A DNA stretch of 21,830 nt, taken from contig CAZGLR010000054.1 in assembly GCA_964526635.1 (NCBI GenBank), positions 1-21,830 on the forward strand. The letters are read 5' to 3'. Origin of the DNA: CAZGLR01 sp964526635. GTDB taxonomy: Bacteria; Zixibacteria; MSB-5A5; GN15; JAAZOE01. The notes beneath the pieces were generated by a model, which saw nothing but the letters and a program-made list of their open reading frames with translations, was not told where the DNA came from and searched no databases. Below, piece by piece: positions 15,824 to 21,830 of this stretch. Both the position numbers and the translations under genes were made by a program. The first letter of the stretch is position 1, and each line of letters begins with the position of its first letter.

Positions 15824-15851
15824 GTTATGTTATTCCTCCTTTGGGTATATT

Positions 15852-15867
15852 CTCCGGCGAACCGGAG
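15852..15867 (-). promoter_or_regulatory. UUCG-capped hairpin in rpsA leader
   Basis: On the minus strand CTCCGG-TTCG-CCGGAG: a perfect 6-bp stem with the ultra-stable UUCG tetraloop and a C-G closing stem region. It ends about 12 bases before the AGGAGG of rpsA. No T-run follows, so it is not a terminator. A role in autogenous control by S1 or in mRNA stability is possible. Confidence 0.6.
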
Positions 15868-15885
15868 TTGCTTTTGTACCTTTAG

Positions 15886-15901
15886 TGTCGGCACACCGAC
15901 A
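15886..15901 (-). promoter_or_regulatory. Upstream hairpin in rpsA leader
   Basis: On the minus strand TGTCGG-TGTG-CCGACA, a perfect 6-bp stem, lies 18 bases upstream of the UUCG hairpin and 12 bases after the plsC stop. The two stems form a tandem structure in the plsC-rpsA gap. Confidence 0.5.
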
Positions 15902-15913
15902 GATTTATTTCAA

Positions 15914-16555
15914 TCAGGTAGATTTTTCTTTCTCTTCTGCTTCGACCACGTGTGACCGCAGGTCACGAATACGCTTCATCACTTCCTCAGCCAGCATCCG
16001 GTATCCGTCGCGATCTTTTGGAAATCGCGAGATTTCTTCGGATGTGATGACGGCTCCGAAATACACCCGCAGGCCACGGCGCGAAAAAATTGCCTGCTTC
16101 CAGACATCGGTGCGATATATAAACGCCGGCAAAACCGGCGCGTTGGTCCGCGCCGCCAGCATGCCTATTCCCGGTTTGGGCGGCAGAAAATCGGCGCCCC
16201 GCCCACGCGTGCCCTCGGGAAACATCAATATCGCCTGGCCATTTTTCAGGATATCGGACACTATCCCGAGCGCTGTGGGATCAAATGTCCCGCGCCGCAC
16301 CGGAATCGCGTTAAACGACGATATAATCAGCCGAAACAATGGATTTTCAAAGAGCTCCCGCTTGGCAAAATAATGCATCATACGCGGGATGGAAATACCG
16401 GCCAGCGGCGGATCGAGATACGATTTATGGTTCGCCGCGACAATCAACGGTCCCTCCATAGGGACATGCTCCAGACCATAGATCTTGAGCCCGAAAATGA
16501 CACGGGCAAGGAATCTGGTCAGAAACCAGACCATCCAGTACCCAATCCTCGTCAT
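15914..16555 (-). CDS. plsC: 1-acylglycerol-3-phosphate acyltransferase
   Basis: A 213-residue membrane-associated acyltransferase that adds the second acyl chain to lysophosphatidic acid, giving phosphatidic acid for membrane lipids. The catalytic HX4D motif is NHKSYLD (42-48), motif II is seen as PVRRG (85-89), motif III as FPEGTRGRG (112-120), and motif IV as VLPAFIY (141-147). An N-terminal hydrophobic stretch (7-24) would anchor it. Length is slightly short but normal for the family. Its ATG overlaps the cmk stop by 4 bases, with AGG about 6 bases upstream inside cmk. Confidence 0.93.
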   Translation of the reverse strand: MTRIGYWMVWFLTRFLARVIFGLKIYGLEHVPMEGPLIVAANHKSYLDPPLAGISIPRMMHYFAKRELFENPLFRLIISSFNAIPVRRGTFDPTALGIVSDILKNGQAILMFPEGTRGRGADFLPPKPGIGMLAARTNAPVLPAFIYRTDVWKQAIFSRRGLRVYFGAVITSEEISRFPKDRDGYRMLAEEVMKRIRDLRSHVVEAEEKEKST

Positions 16556-17262
16556 TTCGGCCTGCTGAACGCCTTTCGGGCATGGCTGATGATTGTCTCA
16601 ACCTGCTCTTCAATCGACATCGCGCTCGTATCCACCGCTATCGCCCCCGGAACCTGAATCAGCGGCGATTCGGATCGCTCGCTGTCGTTTTTATCCCGGG
16701 CAATAATAAGCTTTTCCTGCTCCTCAAGCGTCGTGTCTTCCCCACGGTGTATCGCTTCGAGAAAACGGCGCTGGGCTCTTGTCTTGACATCGGCCCTGAG
16801 GAAAACCTTCAAATCGGCACGGGGAAACACCACCGAGGTGGTATCGCGGCCTTCCGCGACAATCGAACCCTTTTTTCCCATCGCCTGCTGGCGCGAAACC
16901 ATCTCCCGCCGTACACCGGGATGCACCGCCACTGCCGACGCTCCCCGGGTTGCCTCCGGAGACCGTATTTCGTCAGTGACATCTTCGCCATTCAGCAGTA
17001 CCCGCTGCTGCCCGTTGTCCCCGTGCTCAAACTCAATAGTGACCTTGGCGGCAATTTGGGCCAGGGCATTCGCATCCTCCAAGGCTACGCTATTGCGCAG
17101 CGCAAACAATGCCACCGCCCGGTACATCGCGCCGGTGTCGAGATAGGTGAATCCAAGACGCTGCGCCAGCATTTTGGCTGTCGTGGACTTGCCCGATCCG
17201 GCCGGACCGTCGATGGCAATAACCTTGCCCGTGAAGGACGATAACTTTATAGGTACCGCCAT
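16552..17262 (-). CDS. cmk: Cytidylate kinase
   Basis: A 236-residue cytoplasmic nucleoside monophosphate kinase that phosphorylates CMP and dCMP with ATP, recycling cytidine nucleotides from RNA and phospholipid turnover. Walker A is GPAGSGKST (19-27), LDTGAMYRA is at 41-49, IRSPE at 99-103 and AEGRDTTSVVFPRAD at 136-150, all diagnostic of Cmk; arginine-rich R164-R166 belongs to the lid region. The start has no Shine-Dalgarno: a promoter lies so close that the mRNA would be nearly leaderless. First gene of the cmk-plsC-rpsA run, an order also seen in many other bacteria. Confidence 0.95.
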   Translation of the reverse strand: MAVPIKLSSFTGKVIAIDGPAGSGKSTTAKMLAQRLGFTYLDTGAMYRAVALFALRNSVALEDANALAQIAAKVTIEFEHGDNGQQRVLLNGEDVTDEIRSPEATRGASAVAVHPGVRREMVSRQQAMGKKGSIVAEGRDTTSVVFPRADLKVFLRADVKTRAQRRFLEAIHRGEDTTLEEQEKLIIARDKNDSERSESPLIQVPGAIAVDTSAMSIEEQVETIISHARKAFSRPK

Positions 17263-17273
17263 AGCAGCGGGTT

Positions 17274-17301
17274 AAGATAATAGCAAATCGTGAAAAATCA
17301 A
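17274..17301 (-). promoter_or_regulatory. Promoter of cmk-plsC-rpsA
   Basis: On the minus strand TTGATT (17301-17296) and TATCTT (17279-17274) are 16 bases apart. The -10 ends 11 bases before the cmk ATG, the same unusual distance as in lptF. Confidence 0.45.
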
Positions 17302-17459
17302 GGGCCAAAAATGGATAAAAACAAATTTTTTAAGCAGTTACAGACTTATCCACATGGGCCTTTACTTCCCCGGAAGTATCCGAAACGGCGAAATCCAATG
17401 GATCTCTCGCGATTATCAGGCACTGACCTTTCTCTTGCGGGCAAAAGGTTTGGCGTGTA

Positions 17460-18299
17460 TTACGGCCCTGACTGTAGCCTTATTTCATTTACCATTTTGA
17501 CTCGCCCCGCCATTCCAGTTAAAGTAAAAAAACCCCAAGGGGAATACCATTCATCCATTGACGTTCGGGCGGTATCGAGATAAATAACGTTGTCATCCAG
17601 GCCAAAATAAGCACCCTCTTCACAATTTTTACCCAGCTCGGCAAAAATATTCACGAATTTGATACACGTACCGGTTATAAGACCCACCGCTTCCTCTGAA
17701 AATAACATCGGGATAACTTTTCTGAATTTCTTGGTAAAAAGACTATCCAATCTATGCAGTTCACCATCCTCGCAGGGAGTAATACTGTCGATGCGGCCCC
17801 CGTTTTCAATTTTATCATAATCGACCGGCATATCGTATGGTGGAATATATTTGGGGTGGACTGGTTTGGTCAAATCATGCGGAATCACAATTTCGAATCC
17901 GGATGGAGCAAGGGTATCATATGCGTATTCCAATGCATCGTCAGCATCTTCATCAGGGGTATAAAATTCCACATAATAAACAGAGTCGCCCGGTTCACCG
18001 GCAATGAATCGAAACGCTTCGATTTCGATATTGTAAATTTGTGTGGAATCATAATCTCTAATATATTTTGTTTCACCGATCAATGAAGCAATACAACCAA
18101 ACATTGTGAGTTCTTCAAGGATCGCCCGGTGTAATTTATCTCTCTGGGTTTCTGGTTTCTTCTTTATCATAAACTCGACGCTACTCTGCGACATAACACT
18201 GCCTGCAAACAAAACCAAAATAAGCAGACAAAGAGAGACAATCCCTCGTTTCGTCAGTCGGGATCGGCTCGATATCCGGCGATGGGTAAGAAAATCCAT
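17460..18299 (-). CDS. Secreted protein of unknown family
   Basis: A 279-residue protein. A basic start, then the hydrophobic stretch GIVSLCLLILVLFAGSVMS (19-37) reads as a Sec signal peptide with cleavage near 37. The mature part has four cysteines (in FGCIAS, TPCEDG, GTCIKF and KNCEEG), which could form two disulfides in the periplasm, and is rich in Asp/Glu/Tyr. I recognise no domain. I chose ATG 18299 because GGGAGGT lies 3 bases upstream; a TTG at 18311 would precede that ribosome site. The gene is AT-richer than the neighbouring cmk operon. Near its 3' end (about 17528-17541) the coding strand reads CCCCTTGGGG followed by seven T, a terminator-like string inside the gene. Confidence 0.75.
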   Translation of the reverse strand: MDFLTHRRISSRSRLTKRGIVSLCLLILVLFAGSVMSQSSVEFMIKKKPETQRDKLHRAILEELTMFGCIASLIGETKYIRDYDSTQIYNIEIEAFRFIAGEPGDSVYYVEFYTPDEDADDALEYAYDTLAPSGFEIVIPHDLTKPVHPKYIPPYDMPVDYDKIENGGRIDSITPCEDGELHRLDSLFTKKFRKVIPMLFSEEAVGLITGTCIKFVNIFAELGKNCEEGAYFGLDDNVIYLDTARTSMDEWYSPWGFFTLTGMAGRVKMVNEIRLQSGP

Positions 18300-18376
18300 A
18301 GTACCTCCCAATTAATTGTCTTGAACTCAATCTCTTACAATTCCTCAGAAAGTTCCCATTGCGTCAGATAGCCCTT

Positions 18377-18395
18377 ATTATAGAGACGAATTATA
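18377..18395 (-). promoter_or_regulatory. Possible -10 boxes upstream of the secreted protein gene
   Basis: Two exact TATAAT hexamers on the minus strand (18395-18390 and 18382-18377) lie in an AT-rich stretch about 80-95 bases before the ATG at 18299. Neither has a good -35 at 16-18 bases, so the promoter is tentative. Confidence 0.3.
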
Positions 18396-18428
18396 ACTCA
18401 TTTTTGTGTAAATAGTAATACAAACTAT

Positions 18429-18481
18429 TGAATAAGAAACATATCGCCTTATTCAGATAGCCGACCCCTGAAGGGGTCGGC
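18429..18481. repeat. Tandem hairpins between two exported-protein genes
   Basis: TGAATAAG (18429-18436) pairs with CTTATTCA (18448-18455), and directly after it GCCGACCCC (18460-18468), loop TGAA, pairs with GGGGTCGGC (18473-18481). The second stem is strong, but neither strand has a T-run after it. It may be a factor-assisted terminator of the beta-helix lipoprotein gene or a dispersed intergenic repeat: CCCC-TTCA-GGGG recurs at 21749-21760. Confidence 0.55.
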
Positions 18482-18547
18482 CACAATCTCAAATCTGTTT
18501 TCAATGAAAATTTCTATCGCCGATCTGTCTAACCTACATCCCCCCCA

Positions 18548-19765
18548 CTACCAGCTTGGGCCGCAACCGGCCGGAGCGTTTGCCAGCGAGGGATCAATAT
18601 CGGCCGTTACTGTCGTACTGCCGCCCTGAATGATCGTCGGTGTACCGCCATTCCAGTAATTGTTTTCCAGCGGGACATCGGTAACGGCAGTCATGGCAAA
18701 AAGGTAAATTCCGGCCGTGGTTGCGTCGAAATCATTGTTTTCCACCTGTCCGGCATCGACCATACCGACATTATAGAAATAGATGCTGTAGTAGCCGTCG
18801 CGCAGAACATTATGTTCGATTCTGGCATCTGTCCCCCGCAGGTCGACATTGATTTTCAGCACGATTTGGTTAAAGGCGCAGTGTTCAATAATCGGCCATG
18901 AGCCCATTTCGATCTCGAAATACGATCCCCCGGTATTCTGATTGCTGTTGATATAGCAGTTGGAGAAACACGGCGAACATGATTGCATAAAGACGGCGTC
19001 GCTGGAATATCTGATATTATTTATCGAGACGTTTTGAATCAACGTTCCCGAGCTGTCGGCCGGATTGAAATCGACACAGTCGTTGAGGAATCGAAGTCTG
19101 ATGCCTTCACCATTATTCAGCGCTCCCCCACTGCGTCGGTGAGCAGTAATAGTGGCCGGTGTATCAGGGTGCGCCGCTATGCGAAACAATCCGTTGATTT
19201 CAATTTGTGAAAACTCCGACTGATCGACCACTTCCATATCGATCGTGGCATTATCCAGCACGTATACGGCCGCCCCGCTGTCAATCACCAGATCACCATC
19301 GTCGATTGTCACCACTCCCTCGACCACGTAGGGATTACCGGCGCCAGCTGAAACTATGAGCCCGGAAGCGTAACTCGAAACTAATCTCGTGCCATGCATC
19401 TGCCGCACTACCGCTGAAAAGGCCGACTCGGCATCGCCGATCGCTTTGAGCTTGTACTGATAATACACGTCGTCATCGACATTCGTATCGGTATGACTCA
19501 CGCCATTAATCAGGCTGGCGTTGATTTTGGTATATGTGGCGCCATCTTCACTGCGATACAGATCATATCCCTGCAGATTCCCGCCGGATGAGGCCGCCCA
19601 GGAGACGACAATCTGCCCGTGACTGCCGACTGCCGCTACCGATGATGGCACCGATGGCGCCGTTGGACTGGAATTGGTGCCCTTATCGCTGTCGCTGCAG
19701 CCGCTCAAGCCTATAGCAATAAGGAAACATGCCGCCATCCATAAATTAATAGTAGTTGTTTTCAT
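18548..19765 (-). CDS. Lipoprotein with FnIII and beta-helix domains
   Basis: A 405-residue surface or periplasmic lipoprotein. The signal peptide ends in the lipobox IGLSGC, with C23 as the lipidated residue followed by SDSDKG; aspartate at +3 makes the final membrane uncertain. A Ser/Pro linker precedes a fibronectin type III domain (about 36-120; VVSWAASSGGNLQGYDLYR). Residues about 145-385 have short strands with Asn/Ile ladders (IEHCAFNQIVLKI, IEHNVLRDGYYSIYF, VENNDFDATTAGIYLF), typical of a right-handed parallel beta-helix of the NosD/pectate-lyase type. No catalytic residues for sugar cleavage are evident. The ATG at 19765 has AGAGGA 10 bases upstream. It may bind or process polysaccharide, but this is not shown. 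Confidence 0.85.
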   Translation of the reverse strand: MKTTTINLWMAACFLIAIGLSGCSDSDKGTNSSPTAPSVPSSVAAVGSHGQIVVSWAASSGGNLQGYDLYRSEDGATYTKINASLINGVSHTDTNVDDDVYYQYKLKAIGDAESAFSAVVRQMHGTRLVSSYASGLIVSAGAGNPYVVEGVVTIDDGDLVIDSGAAVYVLDNATIDMEVVDQSEFSQIEINGLFRIAAHPDTPATITAHRRSGGALNNGEGIRLRFLNDCVDFNPADSSGTLIQNVSINNIRYSSDAVFMQSCSPCFSNCYINSNQNTGGSYFEIEMGSWPIIEHCAFNQIVLKINVDLRGTDARIEHNVLRDGYYSIYFYNVGMVDAGQVENNDFDATTAGIYLFAMTAVTDVPLENNYWNGGTPTIIQGGSTTVTADIDPSLANAPAGCGPSW

Positions 19766-20066
19766 TATTTATGTCCTCTTCTAAAAAATTGACTGGTAAG
19801 GCGAGATGTCAGGAAATTTTGATTGAACTTAAACAAACAATAATAGACAGATAGCGCAACATTTAATTGTCTATTTCGATTTTTCTATAATAGTGAAGTC
19901 GACGATTGAGATATGGCTCAACAACTGTTTTATCCGATGCTCCACCGAACATTGGTCTGTATCAAATCCTCTTGGATAACCGTTCAGCAGTGTATTTCAA
20001 CATACCCGCGTTCTATGGCACCCGGCTGGCAGACGCCACGTCTGCCAGCTATTGCAGTACACAAAC
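19766..20066. other. Intergenic region between two lipoprotein genes
   Basis: No protein gene. It holds an 8-bp inverted repeat AATAGACA (19842-19849) / TGTCTATT (19868-19875) about 70-100 bases upstream of the beta-helix lipoprotein start, possibly an operator, and the strong hairpin at 20025-20049. I could not pick a confident promoter. Confidence 0.5.
20025..20049 (-). terminator. Strong hairpin after the SdrD-like lipoprotein gene
   Basis: GCTGGCAGACG and CGTCTGCCAGC are exact complements with a 3-base loop, 18 bases after the lipoprotein stop. The position suits a terminator, but no T-run follows on the minus strand, so it may work with Rho or protect the 3' end, or be a repeat element. 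Confidence 0.45.
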
Positions 20067-21467
20067 TTAACCAGTGGTATCGGTCTCCGCATCACCGTCA
20101 TCGCACTTACCCGGACCGATGACGCCCTCGTTGTAGTTCTCCAGATTCTCATGCCACTTCTTAATAAGCTGCTTCTTTTCAGATTCCAGGGTATCCCAAT
20201 CTTCCCAGTTATGGTCAGCCAGAAACGCATCAACCTCCGCAATAACGTCTGCTATATCTGTCGGATCAGCCCGGTTGGCAATATTGAGCTTGACCGTCAG
20301 GAGGTGGGCATACAGCATGGAGATACCGTTATTCGACCGAGCGTCTTTTTTCTGTTTCAGCAGATCATAGGCGGTTTTGACATCGGTTACCAATATACTC
20401 TTGAGACCATCTTCATCGCCCAGCCAGATCGGCACCAGTGCAATGACCTTATTTGCCTGTGGTCCGAATCCGGCATGATTCATCCAGTACCCTTTGCCAT
20501 GCGTGCAGCCGGGATCGGCTGTTACCAGTCCGGCGTTAACCGACAGGATTTCTTCACCGGCCACAACCTCCAGACATGCGGTCACGCCATTGGGGGGCGC
20601 GCTGAACTCATATCCTTCGGGTGCTTCAAAACCGATAACATAGCTGCCTGCCTCAAGTGAGTCGAAATGGTAGCCGCCGTCGGCAGCGGTCGTCGTTGAC
20701 TGGAGATACGCCTGATCGCACTCATACAGATTGACGGTTATCCCGGACATATCGGCTTCACCGGCATCGTGCAGCAGGTTTACATTGTCATCTTCAAAAA
20801 CGACACCGCCGATAGCGCCATAGCTGACGTCATTAGCACTCAACTCAAACTTTATGAGCGCCCCAAAGGTCGAATCAATGCTTGTTGATCCGCCGACGTT
20901 CAGATTCGAGGCCGACCCGAAATTGACGTTCGGTTCGGCTGACGATACGGTAGCATCGCTGTGCGCGTCAATATCCACGCAGCCCGACCCATCCGGTGAT
21001 GTATAACACACCTGCAAATATGGCTGATTGGCGGCGGCTTCGCTCGCTACAATAGTCGACCAGACACTGCCTATTTCGCGATAACGAAGATAAAATCCAT
21101 AATTATCGGATGAACCTTCAAACCAACTATTCACCTGTGCTGTCACGTCGACAGCGTACCAGCCCGGCACGACAAACGTCATCGTCCGCAGTGTACCTGC
21201 GGAATATCCTTCGGCAAAATTAGTCCAGGTTACCGATGCTTCCTGCCAATTCGTGGTAACCGCGTGCAAAGTAATGGTCTGACGATCGGTTTCCGTTACG
21301 CGGAAAAACAGCCTGGCTGATTGGATGTCAGCATCGGCCGGAATCACTTTGTCGGTCGATGCCACACCCGGCATATCGGATGCCGTCGGGGAATCGCTGC
21401 TGCACCCGAAAGCGCCTATAGCGACTATAACCAGTATAGACAGAACCGCAATAATTCTCGAAATCAT
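20067..21467 (-). CDS. Multidomain lipoprotein: DNRLRE-like, SdrD-like, GYWxNH domain
   Basis: A 466-residue lipoprotein. The signal ends at AFGC with C22 lipidated, then SSDSPTAS. Residues about 45-153 match the second half of a DNRLRE domain (IQSARLFFRVT, TTNWQEASVTW, VDVTAQVNSWFEG, YLQVCY), while the usual first half (DATVSSAEPNVNFGSASNLNVGG...GALIKFELS) follows at 171-209, the reverse of the normal order. Residues about 218-313 are an SdrD B-like/carboxypeptidase-like beta sandwich (GGVVFEDDNVN, GITVNLYECD, GGYHFDSLEAGSYVIGFEAPEGY). The C-terminal about 145 residues begin CTHGKGYWMNH (321-331), a motif seen in various exported proteins, and are helical. The ATG at 21467 with GAGGAGGT 4 bases upstream is better than upstream starts, which would place the signal peptide inside the protein. 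Confidence 0.85.
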   Translation of the reverse strand: MISRIIAVLSILVIVAIGAFGCSSDSPTASDMPGVASTDKVIPADADIQSARLFFRVTETDRQTITLHAVTTNWQEASVTWTNFAEGYSAGTLRTMTFVVPGWYAVDVTAQVNSWFEGSSDNYGFYLRYREIGSVWSTIVASEAAANQPYLQVCYTSPDGSGCVDIDAHSDATVSSAEPNVNFGSASNLNVGGSTSIDSTFGALIKFELSANDVSYGAIGGVVFEDDNVNLLHDAGEADMSGITVNLYECDQAYLQSTTTAADGGYHFDSLEAGSYVIGFEAPEGYEFSAPPNGVTACLEVVAGEEILSVNAGLVTADPGCTHGKGYWMNHAGFGPQANKVIALVPIWLGDEDGLKSILVTDVKTAYDLLKQKKDARSNNGISMLYAHLLTVKLNIANRADPTDIADVIAEVDAFLADHNWEDWDTLESEKKQLIKKWHENLENYNEGVIGPGKCDDGDAETDTTG

Positions 21468-21830
21468 TGTAACCTCCTCAGAAAGGGAGATTTTCATGAA
21501 AATATCTCTGGAGCAGATATCAGTACCCACCACTTCTTGTAGATCGTCAGTGGGAGCCGCCAAATTGAATTAAATGTCGAAACGGGCCGCAAAAACCGCC
21601 CGAACCGATGGTGAGATAACGACTTCTGTTGGGAATTGTGACAGATTGCAGGTTTTGAACAGATGAAGCGGCATTCGTCTGTCAGACCCGCGCCGGATAT
21701 CAAATCCAGGGATAGCCCATATTATTTAGTTTACATCGTGGTGGCACGCCCCTTCAGGGGCGCGAGCGAATCGTAACGCTCAACAGTGTTGAGAGATTGC
21801 CATTATAGATCGAGTCAACTTAGTTTCCCC
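21468..21830. other. Right-edge intergenic region with several hairpins
   Basis: No protein gene. The leader of the SdrD-like lipoprotein gene contains an inverted repeat around TTTTCATGAAAA (about 21488-21510) directly upstream of its Shine-Dalgarno. Farther right are CAGATGAA/TTCGTCTG (21660-21681, one wobble), CGCCCC-TTCA-GGGGCG (21747-21762) and CTCAAC-AGT-GTTGAG (21779-21793). No clear promoter was found. Confidence 0.5.

Noticed and set aside
17312..17354. TTATCCACA (17346-17354, plus) and TTATCCATT (minus, about 17312-17320) in an AT-rich gap, as a replication origin
   Set aside because: Only one perfect DnaA box and one poor one, no cluster, no DUE repeats, and no dnaA, dnaN or gyrase genes nearby. 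A chance match is likely.
1..21830. tRNA or rRNA genes
   Set aside because: I saw no cloverleaf with a GTTCRANNC T-arm and CCA end, and no rRNA-like stretches in the gaps; a tRNAscan run would be decisive.

Overview
The window reads as ordinary chromosome of a Gram-negative (diderm) bacterium. Evidence for an outer membrane is an LptF/LptG-type lipopolysaccharide exporter pair and two lipoproteins with clear lipoboxes. The gene style (a long LptF with a coiled insertion, S1 with a long acidic tail, surface lipoproteins built from FnIII, DNRLRE and SdrD-like modules, and a DUF6754-like membrane operon) suggests the FCB superphylum, perhaps a candidate phylum such as Zixibacteria or Latescibacteria. 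That assignment is inference: no rRNA or other phylogenetic anchor lies in the window.

Layout. Bases 23-65 hold a plus-strand terminator from a gene off the left edge. Bases 191-3509 (minus) are lptF, lptG and a SAM-dependent methyltransferase. Divergent from lptF, a YhaM-type OB-fold/HD 3'-5' exoribonuclease runs on the plus strand (3644-4606). Bases 4607-5500 have no convincing protein gene but contain inverted repeats, a TetR-operator-like palindrome and, at about 5132-5449, what looks like a free-standing structured RNA gene with its own promoter, five or more hairpins and a strong intrinsic terminator. Convergent with it is an AT-rich orphan ORC/Cdc6-like ATPase gene (5501-6715), placed 9 bases after the end of a housekeeping run on the minus strand: sugar-1-phosphate nucleotidyltransferase, metK and ahcY (10223 down to 6725).

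Bases 10347-13519 (minus) are a very compact four-gene operon of uncharacterised membrane proteins, two of which seem to share a related soluble domain. Bases 13622-17262 (minus) are the widely conserved cmk-plsC-rpsA run, with two hairpins (one capped by UUCG) in the rpsA leader and a good intrinsic terminator after rpsA. Bases 17460-21467 (minus) are three exported proteins: an AT-richer secreted protein of unknown family, an FnIII/beta-helix lipoprotein, and an SdrD-like/DNRLRE lipoprotein whose DNRLRE halves appear in swapped order. Hairpins fill the gaps between them.

The genes with known roles cover envelope building (Lpt, PlsC, nucleotide-sugar synthesis), translation and RNA turnover (S1, YhaM), CMP recycling, and the SAM cycle (MetK makes SAM, methyltransferases use it, AhcY removes the product). 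Three genes without a Shine-Dalgarno sequence (lptF, yhaM, cmk) each have a sigma70-like -10 box 10-11 bases before the ATG, so their mRNAs would be almost leaderless. The points most worth following up are the candidate RNA, the orphan ATPase next to it, the four-gene membrane operon and the permuted DNRLRE domain.
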